64,000 nucleotides of DNA from an uncultured bacterium (GCA_903884945.1 CAISGR010000155.1:1-64000); one strand, 5' to 3'; positions 25,025 to 35,343 are shown, counted from the first letter of the stretch. Translations and numbers: made by a program. Notes: generated from the sequence alone by a model not told the origin.

Positions 25025-25076
25025 TTATTCCTTTCCGATTGCGGGCCGACGGGGCCGGCTGGTGCATTAATTATGC
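25025..25076 (-). promoter_or_regulatory. Candidate variant of the island element, copy C
   Basis: On the minus strand GCATAATTAATGC (25064-25076) is followed by CCGCAAT and GGAATAA (ending at 25025), resembling the TTTATGC ... CCGCAATTC-CGAATAATA series of copy B but with 6 nt more between the blocks. Its end is about 45 nt from the S10 copy 2 start, similar to copy A's 49 nt. A further TTTATGC on the minus strand at 25217-25223 sits just before the regulator's ATG. It is weaker than copies A and B. Confidence 0.4.
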
Positions 25077-25231
25077 TGCGGGCGAAAACCGCGTTCGGCT
25101 GTCCGGAGGAGGGGCCGATGGAAATATCGTGCCTTGGAAGCGCTAGCGGTATCGGAACGATTATCGGGTAATGCGCTGATAGGCGAAATGAATCTTCTTG
25201 CCATCTGCATTTTGTCGCATAAACCGTCCGG

Positions 25232-25714
25232 ATGGATGACGAGCTTTCAACGATCGACCTGCGGATCCTCGAACAGGTCCAGCGCGACAGTTCGCTGTCG
25301 ACCAGCGAACTGGCCGATCAGGTAGGGCTTTCGCAATCGCCCTGCTGGCGCCGGCTGCAGCGGCTGCGCGACGAAGGCTATATCCGCGGGCAGGTCGCGC
25401 TGCTCGACCGCACCAGGTTCGGGCCGAGCCTGTTCATCTTCGCGACGCTCAAGATCGGCACCCTGACGGACGAACAGCGCGCCGATTTCAACACCAAGGT
25501 GGAACTCACGCCCGAGATCCTCGAATGCTATTCGATCTTCGGCGAGCGCGATATCCTGATCAAGGTGCTCGCGCCGTCGATGGATTGGTATCAGAATTTC
25601 GTGTTCAAGCGGATCCTCAAGCTGCCCGGCGTCATCGACATCCACTCGACCGTCACGCTGTCGGAAATGAAATATACCACGGCGATCCCGGTCCGCGGCA
25701 ACCGGGCGCTTTAG
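25232..25714 (+). CDS. Lrp/AsnC-family transcriptional regulator
   Basis: A 160-residue regulator. The N-terminal HTH (ELSTIDLRILEQVQRDSSLS, ADQVGLSQSPCWRRLQRL) is followed by the Lrp hinge EGYIRGQVALLD and a C-terminal RAM ligand-binding domain (about 68-150: ILECYSIFGERDILIKV, VIDIHSTVTLSEMKYTTAIP). Such proteins form octamers and respond to amino acids. Divergence from a carboxypeptidase gene and the repeated AT-rich elements in the island suggest that it controls the peptide-utilisation genes and itself; ligand and sign of regulation are unknown. Confidence 0.92.
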   Translation: MDDELSTIDLRILEQVQRDSSLSTSELADQVGLSQSPCWRRLQRLRDEGYIRGQVALLDRTRFGPSLFIFATLKIGTLTDEQRADFNTKVELTPEILECYSIFGERDILIKVLAPSMDWYQNFVFKRILKLPGVIDIHSTVTLSEMKYTTAIPVRGNRAL

Positions 25715-25844
25715 CCCGCCCCGCCGCCGGCCCCCGCCCGCCGCCGGGTTGCGCGCGCAAAGGGGCGGATTGTCGCGAACGCGTCATAAACAGCCCTGAT
25801 GGGCAAGGGGCTGTCCGCCAATCGCGACTCGGGAGTTCGGCCTG

Positions 25845-27422
25845 ATGCCCCTGTTCCAGCCACGCCGTCGAGACCTGCTGAAGGTCGCGGTGGCTGCGCC
25901 CGCCCTGCTGGCCGTATCGGCCCGGGCCGGCATCCTGCTCGGCAGCGACAGCCCGTTCGCGCTCGGCGTTGCCTCGGGCGAGCCGTCTCCGGAAGGCGTG
26001 GTGATCTGGACGCGCCTCGCCCCGCGCCCGCTCGATCCCGATGGCGGCATGCCGGCGCAGCGCGTCCCGGTCCGTTGGGAAGTGGCCGAGGACGAACGCT
26101 TCGGCCGGATCCTCCGCGCCGGCACCGCCGTGGCCGATCCCGCCGCCGGCCATGCGATTCACGTCGAGGTCGCCGGGCTGCGCCCGGCGCACGGCTATTT
26201 CTACCGCTTCATTGCCGATGGCGTGGCCAGCCCGGTCGGGCGGACGCGGACCGCCCCTGCGCCCGGCGCGGCGGTCGACCGGCTGCGCTTCTGCTTCGGC
26301 TCCTGCCAGAAATACGAGGCGGGTCATTACGCCGCCTGGCGGCACGTCGTCGCCGAGGATCCCGATCTGATCGTCTTTCTCGGCGACTATATCTATGAGG
26401 GCGCGCCCGCCGATGGCGGTGTCCGCCGCCACCTCAATCCCGAGCCCGTCGATCTTGCCGGCTACCGCGCGCGCTATGCCACCTACAAGCTCGATCCGCT
26501 GCTGCAGGCGGCGCATGCCGCCGCGCCGTGGATATCGACCTGGGACGATCATGAGGTCGCCAATGACTATGCCGGCGCGCTCGACGAGAATAACGGCGAT
26601 CCGGCCGCGTTCCTCCGGCGTCGCGCGGCTGCCTATCAGGCCTATTGGGAGCATCTGCCGCTCCGCGCCGCCGCGCATCCGGCGGGGCCGAATGCGCGCC
26701 TGTACCGCACGCTCGATTGGGGAAGGATCGCCCAGTTCCAGGTGATCGACGATCGCCAGTATCGCGGCACGCGCGCCTGCCAGCCGCCCGAGCTGCTCGC
26801 GGCGCACCGCCCCTATCTGTCGGGCGTGCTCGATTGCCCGCAGCGCCACGATCCCGTCCGCACCATGCTCGGCGCCGCGCAGGAGCGCTGGCTGCTCGAT
26901 GCGCTGGGGGCCACCCGCGCACGGTGGAACCTGCTCGCGCAGCAGACGCTGATGGTGCCCTTCGCGATGATCGATCCGGCGCATCCGGAACAGGGCGCGG
27001 TCGTGCACCCTGCCGATCGCTGGGAGGGCTATCCCGCCGCGCGCGACCGGATCTATCGCCGCTGGGCGGATGCCGGCACGCCCAACCCGGTGGTACTGAG
27101 CGGGGACATCCATGCCTTCACCGCAGCGGATGTGCGCCATCCCGATCGACCGGACGCCGCGCCGATCGCCGCTGAATTCGTCGGCGGTTCGATCACCTCG
27201 CTCAATCACCATCCCGCCTGGCGGGACGAAGCCCGGGCGAACCCCGGCATCCGCTTCGCCGAGAACGAGGTCCGCGGCTATGCCCGGGTCGAGCTGCGCG
27301 AGCAGGGCGCCGAGGTGCTGTTCCGGGGGCTCGCCGACGCGCGCGATCCGGGCTCGGCGGTGTCGACCATCGCGCGCTTCGAGGTCGAGGCCGGGCGCGC
27401 CGGCATCGCAAGCGCGGCCTGA
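25845..27422 (+). CDS. phoD: PhoD-type alkaline phosphatase
   Basis: A 525-residue exported phosphodiesterase/phosphomonoesterase. The N-terminus carries a Tat signal (RRRDLLKVAVAAPALLAV), as expected for a metalloenzyme folded before export. An N-terminal PhoD_N domain (FALGVASGEPSPEGVVIWTRL) precedes the catalytic domain with FCFGSCQKYEAG, VFLGDYIYEG, WDDHEVANDYAG and LSGDIHAFTA, the Ca/Fe-binding residues of PhoD. It releases phosphate from organic esters in the periplasm. It is convergent with fecR, with a perfect hairpin spanning both gene ends. No Pho box was recognised upstream. Confidence 0.93.
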   Translation: MPLFQPRRRDLLKVAVAAPALLAVSARAGILLGSDSPFALGVASGEPSPEGVVIWTRLAPRPLDPDGGMPAQRVPVRWEVAEDERFGRILRAGTAVADPAAGHAIHVEVAGLRPAHGYFYRFIADGVASPVGRTRTAPAPGAAVDRLRFCFGSCQKYEAGHYAAWRHVVAEDPDLIVFLGDYIYEGAPADGGVRRHLNPEPVDLAGYRARYATYKLDPLLQAAHAAAPWISTWDDHEVANDYAGALDENNGDPAAFLRRRAAAYQAYWEHLPLRAAAHPAGPNARLYRTLDWGRIAQFQVIDDRQYRGTRACQPPELLAAHRPYLSGVLDCPQRHDPVRTMLGAAQERWLLDALGATRARWNLLAQQTLMVPFAMIDPAHPEQGAVVHPADRWEGYPAARDRIYRRWADAGTPNPVVLSGDIHAFTAADVRHPDRPDAAPIAAEFVGGSITSLNHHPAWRDEARANPGIRFAENEVRGYARVELREQGAEVLFRGLADARDPGSAVSTIARFEVEAGRAGIASAA

Positions 27423-27439
27423 CCGGCGCTGGTCAGGCC
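27416..27439. terminator. Bidirectional hairpin between phoD and fecR
   Basis: A perfect 9-bp stem GGCCTGACC / GGTCAGGCC with loop GGCGCT includes the phoD stop codon and the end of the convergent fecR gene. There is no T-run on either side. Its symmetry fits a shared terminator for the two converging transcripts. Confidence 0.55.
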
Positions 27440-28404
27440 GACAGGAGGATGCGGTCGCGCCGCATGTCGGCGCGGATGCCGAAATTGGCGCGCAACGCCT
27501 TCAGGAATTCGGTCGGATCGTTGGTGAGGAAGCGTCCGCCCAGCCGGACGCGCCCGATATCCTCGCGCGCCAGTTCGATCGGCACCGGCAGATAGCGATT
27601 ATATTCGGCGACGGCGACGGCAAGCGGTTGGCCGTCGAACAGGATCTCTCCCTCCTGCCACGCCGATAGCGCCTGCACATCGCCTTCGGACAGGGCATGC
27701 GCCTGCTCGGCCCCGTTCGAGACGACGAGCTTGCGCCGCTCGGGCACCGGCGTCTCCTGCGACCGGCCGTGCGGCGGCAGCATCCAGGCCTCGCCCGCGA
27801 TCGTCGCCAGGTCGACGATGCCGCCGGCCCGCAGCCGGACGTTGAACCGCCCCGCCCCCAGGCGGAAGCGCGCCGCACCGGCGTGCAGCGTGCAGGCGCG
27901 CGCGCCGGGCGGGAGATCGAGCGCGAGTTCGCCCCGCTGCAGCTCCACCTCGAGCGCGCCCTGCGCCATCCACCAGCGCAGGCGCCCGCCGGTATTGAGG
28001 TCGAGGCAGGTGCGGTCCGCGACATAGAAGCGGCTGCGCTCGCCGATCGCAGTCTCCACGGTATGCGCGGCGGCCTGGGTCGCCAGGAAGATGCCGCCGC
28101 CCGTCGCCACGGCGCCGGCGACGCCCAGCGCCGCCTTCAGCGCCACCCGTCGGGGCAGCGCCGCGCGGGCATCGGGCGCCACGCCGGGCGCGGTCTCGGG
28201 CGCGGCGCTTTCCGGATCGCCGCGGCGCAGCTGGTCCAGGTCGCGCCACGCCCGGTCCATGCGGATGAAGGCCAGCGCATGGGCCGGGTCGGCGGCGCGC
28301 CATCGTTCGAACACGGCCCGATCGGCATGCCCGGCGTCAAGCGCGGCAAGCCAGTCGGCCGCTTCGGCCTCGATCCGCTCCTGGCGCTCGGTCGATCGGG
28401 TCAA
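27433..28404 (-). CDS. FecR-family anti-sigma factor / sigma regulator
   Basis: A 323-residue FecR protein. The N-terminal DUF4880-like cytoplasmic part (EAEAADWLAALDAGHADRAVFERWRAADPAHALAF) would bind the sigma factor. One membrane segment lies near residue 100 (LKAALGVAGAVATGGGIFLA). The periplasmic FecR domain (TAIGERSRFYVADRTCLDLNTGG onward) ends in an STN-like tail (RVRLGGRFLTNDPTEFLKALRANFG). The apparent start codon is TTG. It lies 86 nt downstream of the sigma gene. In the family, FecR relays ligand occupancy of the receptor to the sigma factor; here its partner sigma gene is frameshifted. Confidence 0.9.
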   Translation of the reverse strand: MTRSTERQERIEAEAADWLAALDAGHADRAVFERWRAADPAHALAFIRMDRAWRDLDQLRRGDPESAAPETAPGVAPDARAALPRRVALKAALGVAGAVATGGGIFLATQAAAHTVETAIGERSRFYVADRTCLDLNTGGRLRWWMAQGALEVELQRGELALDLPPGARACTLHAGAARFRLGAGRFNVRLRAGGIVDLATIAGEAWMLPPHGRSQETPVPERRKLVVSNGAEQAHALSEGDVQALSAWQEGEILFDGQPLAVAVAEYNRYLPVPIELAREDIGRVRLGGRFLTNDPTEFLKALRANFGIRADMRRDRILLSA

Positions 28405-28490
28405 CGTTTCTTTCTCGTGTCCGTGCGGGTGCCCATCACTTGCCGATGATTAGCCGAAGCGAAACCGCCATGCCATTGCCGCAAATTTCG

Positions 28491-29065
28491 TCAGGCCTGG
28501 CGGCGGGTGGAATCCTTCGCCGCGATCGGTCCGGGCGGATCGGTCCGGACGGGCATGTCGCGCAGCGCTCGCGACAGGAGCAGGATGCCCCGCGCAAGGT
28601 GCTTCTCGACGGTCGATAGGCTCAGGCCCAGGCGCTCGGCGATCGCGCGGGGCGGCAGTTCCTCGAACTTGCGCAGCAGCACGACGCGCCGGCAGGCGGG
28701 CGGCAGGGCGTCGATCGCGATCATCATCCGCTTGAGCGCGTCGCGCCCCGCGGCGACCGCGAAGCTGTCGGGCGCTGGATCGGGATGCTCGCCTTCCTCC
28801 AGCGCGGCGAACTGCCGCATCGGCACGATCCGCGCGCGCCGCATCCGCTGCAGCGCGGTGTTGCGCATGATGCGCACGGCATAGGCGGCGGGGTTGCCGA
28901 TATGATCCCAGCGCTCAGCTGGAGCAGCTCGGCATAGGCCTCATGGACCAGGTCGCGCGCCTCGTCGTCGCCCGTGGCCCAGCGCCGCGCCTGGCGGAGC
29001 AGTTCGGTTTCGTGCGGGAGGACGGACGATGCGAACCACGCATCGATCGGACGAAGCCATGACAT
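28491..29065 (-). pseudogene. FecI-like ECF sigma factor, frameshifted
   Basis: Two overlapping frames together encode a normal ~191-residue ECF sigma factor. The first supplies region 2 (ELLRQARRWATGDDEARDLVHEAYAELLQL). A frame change near 28916 then restores ERWDHIGNPAAYAVRIMRNTALQRM and region 4 (LPPACRRVVLLRKFEELPPRAIAERLGLSLSTVEKHLARG). Reading CTGAGCGC as CTGGAGCGC, one missing G, repairs it completely. Without the repair, the first frame drifts into a non-sigma sequence. It could be a true disabling mutation or a sequencing error; no slippery heptamer is evident. It sits between the receptor and fecR genes. Confidence 0.85.
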
Positions 29066-29176
29066 GATGGTCGGAAGACGCTCGCCTGTGGACGGTTCCC
29101 CGCCATCCTAGGCCGCGATTGATACGGCACCGTGACAGGCTCGGGTCGCCCCCGCGATTTTTCGCGCTGCCGGGCG

Positions 29177-32146
29177 CTATTTCTTGCCGCCCGGCTTGAA
29201 GACGATCCCGAACCAGACGCTCCGTCCGACCGGATAGCGCGTCTGGAGCAGTTCGCGATGGGGGCCGAGATGCGCCTCGAACGCGGTGTTGGTCAGGTTC
29301 TGTACCTGCCCGAGCACCTGGAGCCAGGGGGTCACGTAATAGCTTGCCTGCAGGTCGATCTGGTCGCGCGAATCGGCCCAGATGTCGCGCCAGCTATATT
29401 GCGCGTCGACTGAAACGGGCGAGGCGCCGATCCGGTTGAACGCCATGCGCGCGTTGAACGGGCCATCCGCGTAGAAGACGGTCGCGTTGTAGATATGGCC
29501 CGGCTGGTTGAACAAGGCGCCGACCCGGCGCGTGGAGCCGTTGCTCGCCACGAAGTCGAAATGCCCGTCGAGCCAGGTCGCGTTGAGCGACACGCCCAGA
29601 TTGGCGAGCGGCCCGGGCAGGAAATCGAGGCGGTCCTTCACCAGCTGGACTTCCGCGCCCGCCACCGCGGCGCGCGCGGCATTGACCGGCTGGGTGATCG
29701 CCGCCGGATAGACGGCGCCGTTATAGGCGGCGGTCGCCACCACTGATCGGGTGAAGATCTCGTCGTGGATGTCCTTGTAGAACAACGCCGCCGAGAAGAG
29801 GCCGCCGGCACCGAGATACCATTCGTAGGACAGGTCGTAGTTCCAGGCACGGCGGGGCTTCAGGTCCGGATTGCCCCGGCTGATGACGAGCGTCTGCGCC
29901 GCCGTGTCGAAGGATGTCGTGGTGGTGGCGCCATATTGGCCATAGTCGGGCCGCCCGATCGTCTCGCTGATCCCGCCGCGCAGCTTCATCGACGGGGTCA
30001 TGTTCCAGGTCGCCAGCGCCGAGGGCAGGACGAAGCTGTAGCTGCGCTGGCGCGCGAGGAACGGATAGCTGGTCACGCCGGCCGCGACGGTCTTGTTGAG
30101 ATTGCCGATGGTGACGTCGGTGCTGTCGTAGCGGAGCCCGGCCTGGGCGACCACGCTGTCGCTCCGCCACCCGATCTGGCCATAGCCGGCGGTGATCGAC
30201 TCGCGCAGCTGGTAGAAGGCGGCATTGCTGTCCGCGGTGCGGTCCGTCGCCCGGAACCACTCGGGATGGTTTTCCAGCACGGCCTGCGCCTTGGCCTGGT
30301 CGATCAGGTAGAAGTTGATGCCAGGCGCCGACAGCGGCGTCAGCACCGCCGGCTGGGAATATTGATCCAGATTGCCGATCAGCAGCGCCGATGCCGGGTC
30401 CTTCGCGAACCACTCCCGGTACAGGAGGCGGTTGTCGACATGGGTCAGCGTCTGGTTGACGCCGAGATTGAGGCCGAGCCCGCGATCGTCCGGGTCGAAA
30501 TTCCAGGCAAGCTCGCCGCGCAGCGACCGGACGGTGTTGTCGATGTCATAGACGATGTTGCGCCAGTAGCGCGGCTGGTAATTCGCGGCAGTGGCGGCGG
30601 CGGCCGGGTTGTTCAGCGTGAGCGTCGGCGATCCGTTGGTGACGGTATAGCTATAGCCATAGTCCGCCAGGTTGGTCGTGCCGCCGGTGGTCTCGTTCAT
30701 CCCGGTGTTCCATTTGAACATCCACCGGTTCTCATTGTAGTGCGCGCTCGAATTCGAGGCGCCGACGCGCAGTTTCAGCGTGTCGGTGACATCATAATGC
30801 GCCGCGCCGTTGATCAGCCAGGTGCGCCGCTTTTCCGGCTGGCCGACGACGCCGAGCTGGTAATTGCCGGTCTTGAGCGTGCCGGCATTCGCCGCCGCGC
30901 CGGGGGTATAGCCCGCAGCGGGCAGCGCCAGCGCTTCGTAGCGATCCTCGTCCGACAGCTCGTGATAATAGCCGCCGAAGATCGAGACGCCGGCGCGTGC
31001 GCTCGGCCGATATTCGAGCTTCGCATTCACGCTGTAGCGCTCGCGGCGCTCGTCGAACGCATAGTCCTGGACGCGCACGGGGACGGCCCGGCTGGTGGAC
31101 GCCGCGATGTCGCCGGTCTGCGCGCCGGCGGCGGTGTAATAGGTCCAGCCCGCGCCGGCCGTATCGCCCGGCAGGCTCGCCAGCGCGGAGGCATGGAGCC
31201 GCTGATATTCGCCGGACACGACCAGCCCGAATTCGTGCCGCGCGCCGAACAGCACCGCGCCGGTCGCGTCGGCGCGGATATTGGCGTTGCGGTCGGGCAC
31301 CACCTTGCCGGTCTGCGAGGTCCAGCCGCCCATCGCCTGGGCGGTCAGCGACGTGCCGGTGTCGAACGCGCTCTTGGTGACGAGGTTGAGCTGGCCGCCG
31401 AGCGCATGCGGATCATATTGCGCGGTCACCGTCTTGATCGCCTGGATCTCGCCGACCAGCGACGCCGGGAGCATCGCCAGCTGCGCGCCGCGATAGCTGC
31501 TGTCGGCGCTGGCGATCTGCGCGCCATCGACCGTCACCAGGTTGTAGCGGCTGTCGAGCCCGCGGATCGTGACATATTGGTAATTGTCATGGCCCCGGCT
31601 CGAATCGCGATCCGGCATCACCGAGACGCCGGGGATGCGCCGCGCGGCTTCGACGATGTTGACGTCGGGGAGCTGGCTCACCTCGTCCTGGCTGACCGCG
31701 TCGACGATCTGGCCGCTCCTGCGCTTCGTCTCGATGGCGCGCCGCGTCGCGAGCCGAAAGCCGGTCACCACGATATCCGCATTGCCCTCGGCACCGTCTC
31801 CGGCCGGTTCGGCGCTGGCCTGCTGGTCGCCGGCAATCAGCAGGATATGGCGCTCGTCGGCCTCGCTCACCGACAGCGCGGTGCCGGCGATCAGCTGCCG
31901 CACCGCGTCGAGCGGCGTCATGCGCCCCTTGAGCCGGGCGACACGATGGCCGGTGGCGCGATCGAACGGGAAGGAAATCTGCACGCCGGCCTGGTGGCCG
32001 ACGGCGTTCAGCGCCGCCGCCAGGCCGGAGGCCGGGATGTCGAAGGAAGCGGTGCGGGCGGCGGCGGAAGCCGGGGCGGCCATGGCGATGGCGGGCGTGA
32101 GCGCAACGCCCGATAGCAACAGGCTGACAGCCGAACGACGACGCAT
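29177..32146 (-). CDS. TonB-dependent transducer with STN domain
   Basis: A 989-residue outer-membrane receptor. The signal peptide is within residues 1-30. An N-terminal STN signalling domain (about 32-108: ASFDIPASGLAAALNAVGHQ, PLDAVRQLIAGTALSVSE) follows, then ADIVVTGFRLATRRAIETKR, a plug (DEVSQLPDVNIVEAARRIPGV) and a large barrel ending FGIVFKPGGKK. The STN domain and the downstream fecI/fecR pair mark a cell-surface signalling transducer. The plug and first barrel strands resemble the FyuA/CirA-like carbohydrate/oligomer group; the ligand is unknown. The gene order receptor-sigma-fecR differs from the usual sigma-fecR-receptor. The neighbouring phoD suggests, but does not show, a phosphorylated ligand. 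Confidence 0.92.
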   Translation of the reverse strand: MRRRSAVSLLLSGVALTPAIAMAAPASAAARTASFDIPASGLAAALNAVGHQAGVQISFPFDRATGHRVARLKGRMTPLDAVRQLIAGTALSVSEADERHILLIAGDQQASAEPAGDGAEGNADIVVTGFRLATRRAIETKRRSGQIVDAVSQDEVSQLPDVNIVEAARRIPGVSVMPDRDSSRGHDNYQYVTIRGLDSRYNLVTVDGAQIASADSSYRGAQLAMLPASLVGEIQAIKTVTAQYDPHALGGQLNLVTKSAFDTGTSLTAQAMGGWTSQTGKVVPDRNANIRADATGAVLFGARHEFGLVVSGEYQRLHASALASLPGDTAGAGWTYYTAAGAQTGDIAASTSRAVPVRVQDYAFDERRERYSVNAKLEYRPSARAGVSIFGGYYHELSDEDRYEALALPAAGYTPGAAANAGTLKTGNYQLGVVGQPEKRRTWLINGAAHYDVTDTLKLRVGASNSSAHYNENRWMFKWNTGMNETTGGTTNLADYGYSYTVTNGSPTLTLNNPAAAATAANYQPRYWRNIVYDIDNTVRSLRGELAWNFDPDDRGLGLNLGVNQTLTHVDNRLLYREWFAKDPASALLIGNLDQYSQPAVLTPLSAPGINFYLIDQAKAQAVLENHPEWFRATDRTADSNAAFYQLRESITAGYGQIGWRSDSVVAQAGLRYDSTDVTIGNLNKTVAAGVTSYPFLARQRSYSFVLPSALATWNMTPSMKLRGGISETIGRPDYGQYGATTTTSFDTAAQTLVISRGNPDLKPRRAWNYDLSYEWYLGAGGLFSAALFYKDIHDEIFTRSVVATAAYNGAVYPAAITQPVNAARAAVAGAEVQLVKDRLDFLPGPLANLGVSLNATWLDGHFDFVASNGSTRRVGALFNQPGHIYNATVFYADGPFNARMAFNRIGASPVSVDAQYSWRDIWADSRDQIDLQASYYVTPWLQVLGQVQNLTNTAFEAHLGPHRELLQTRYPVGRSVWFGIVFKPGGKK

Positions 32147-32336
32147 ATACCGATCCCCCAGACGTGCGGCGAAACTGCCGCGTCGCAGGCTCGATGCTTC
32201 GGAAACCGGAAACCGCTATCGATGCGGACGACTTTTTTGCGCGATCGCGGCGGGTCGCGATGCCCCCCGCTGGCTGCGCCCGATGCACTTCCGCATGCAC
32301 GCTTCGATGCCCATCCGCCGCCCGCGGCCATTGTGA

Positions 32337-33896
<1,560 letters not shown>

Positions 33897-33938
33897 CGCC
33901 GGGCGCCGGCGCGCGGCGGGGAAGGGGGGAATGCCCGG

Positions 33939-34499
33939 GTGACGGCCTGTCTGCTCTTCTTCGCGCTGGTGCTTGCGATCAACCTGATGCCGGCCTTCGG
34001 TCCGCCGACCTGGTCGATCATCGTGCTCTATGCGCTGAATTCCGATCTCCCGCTCCCCGCGCTGATCCCGCTCGGCGCCGCTGCCGCGGCGCTTGGCCGC
34101 CTGCTGCTCGCCCGCGCCTTCCGGGCGTTCGGCAGCCGCCTGTCGGCACGGCGGCGGGAGAGCCTCGCGGCCGCCCGGGCGGCGCTGGAGCGGAACAGGC
34201 GCGGCACGATCATCGGGCTTGGCCTGTTCGCCCTGTCGCCGGTCCCCTCGGCGCAGCTGTTCGAGGCGGCGGGCCTGATGAAGATCCGCCTGCCCGGCTT
34301 CACCGCCGCCTTTTTCCTCGGGCGGCTCCTGTCCTACACTATCTACGCGCTGACGGCGCGCACGGTGCAGGACACCAGCGTGGGGGCAGCCTTCGGCCGG
34401 ACGCTCACCAGCCCCTCGGGGATCCTGATTCAGCTCGCCGCGATCGGCCTGCTGGTCATGCTGGGCCGGGTCGATTGGGCCGCCCGCCTGCGCCGCTGA
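33939..34499 (+). CDS. Integral membrane protein, VTT/DedA-like
   Basis: A 186-residue membrane protein starting at GTG, with GAAGGGGGGA upstream; the nearer ATG reads into a stop after three codons. Hydrophobic segments lie near 3-25, 40-58, 88-110 and 155-175. The central GLGLFALSPVPSAQLFEAAGLMKIRLPGFTAAFF resembles the re-entrant glycine/proline loop region of VTT-type proteins. Function is unknown; lipid scrambling has been proposed for related DedA/VTT families. A bidirectional hairpin follows. Confidence 0.7.
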   Translation: MTACLLFFALVLAINLMPAFGPPTWSIIVLYALNSDLPLPALIPLGAAAAALGRLLLARAFRAFGSRLSARRRESLAAARAALERNRRGTIIGLGLFALSPVPSAQLFEAAGLMKIRLPGFTAAFFLGRLLSYTIYALTARTVQDTSVGAAFGRTLTSPSGILIQLAAIGLLVMLGRVDWAARLRR

Positions 34500-34530
34500 G
34501 GCGAGCCGGCCTCGCCGGAGGCCGGTCGCC
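34500..34530. terminator. Bidirectional terminator-like hairpin
   Basis: The stem GGCGA-CCGGCCTC pairs with GAGGCCGG-TCGCC (13 bp with one bulged G) around the loop GCCG. It starts at the last base of the upstream stop codon and ends just before the convergent SDR gene, so it can serve both transcripts. No T-tract. Confidence 0.5.
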
Positions 34531-34539
34531 CCGTTCGCG

Positions 34540-35343
34540 TCAGGCCGTCACCGCCGCGCGGTAGCGCGGCGCGACCTCCCGGTTGGAGAGCTTGCCGTCC
34601 ATCGCGCGGCGCGCGGCGTCGAAGGCGAGCCACTGGCCTTCATCGGCGAGCGGCGGGATGGTGATCGTCTCGCCGCGCTCGAAGCCGAGCAGCGCCGCGT
34701 CGACCAGGTCGCCCGCGTCCATCACCCATTCGACCGGGAAGCTGTCGACATCCTTGCCCGAGCGCTCCCAGATCTCGGTGCGCGTCGCCCCCGGCAGCAC
34801 TGCCTGGACGCGCACCCCGAGCGGCTCGAGCTGCTGGGCGAGCGAGATGCTCAGGTTCAGTACGAATGCCTTGGAGCCGCTGTACACGCCGTCGAACATC
34901 TCGGGCGCGAGTGCGAGCACGGAGGCAATGGTGATGATCCCGCCCGCCTTGCGCTGGGCGAACGCCTTGCCGGCCGCGCCGGCGAGCAAGGTCGGCGCGG
35001 CCACGTTGAGCGCGATCAGGCGCTCGACCTGGTCGATCCCGCTGTCGAGCAGGCCGCCGGTCAGCGACATGCCGGCATTGTTGACCAGCAGCGTGATCGC
35101 CGCGTCGTCGGCCAGCCGCGCTTCGACCCGGGCGAGATCGTCGCGACGCGTCAGGTCGGCCGGCAGCACGTCGATCGTCCGGCCGGTCTCGTCGCGCAGC
35201 CGTGCCGCCAGCGCCTCCATGCGCCCTGCGTCGCGCGCGACGAGGATCAGGTCGTAACCGCGACGGGCGAGGCGGTCGGCATAGACGGCGCCGAGGCCGG
35301 TCGATGCGCCGGTGATGAGCGCGGTGCCAGGAATATGTGCCAT
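34540..35343 (-). CDS. Short-chain dehydrogenase/reductase
   Basis: A 267-residue classical SDR. The cofactor motif is TGASTGLGAVYAD (TGxxxGxG), NNAG is in LLVNNAGMSL, and the catalytic Ser-Tyr-Lys corresponds to IASVLA, then YSGSKAF. The phrase LALAPEMFDGVYSGSKAFVLNLS is typical of the DltE/YdfG-like branch. The ATG with GGAG 7 nt upstream removes 14 residues of a longer frame. It is divergent from an HxlR regulator with a near-perfect palindrome between them, so it is very likely the regulator's target. The substrate is unknown; HxlR-controlled SDRs often deal with reactive carbonyls. Confidence 0.9.
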   Translation of the reverse strand: MAHIPGTALITGASTGLGAVYADRLARRGYDLILVARDAGRMEALAARLRDETGRTIDVLPADLTRRDDLARVEARLADDAAITLLVNNAGMSLTGGLLDSGIDQVERLIALNVAAPTLLAGAAGKAFAQRKAGGIITIASVLALAPEMFDGVYSGSKAFVLNLSISLAQQLEPLGVRVQAVLPGATRTEIWERSGKDVDSFPVEWVMDAGDLVDAALLGFERGETITIPPLADEGQWLAFDAARRAMDGKLSNREVAPRYRAAVTA

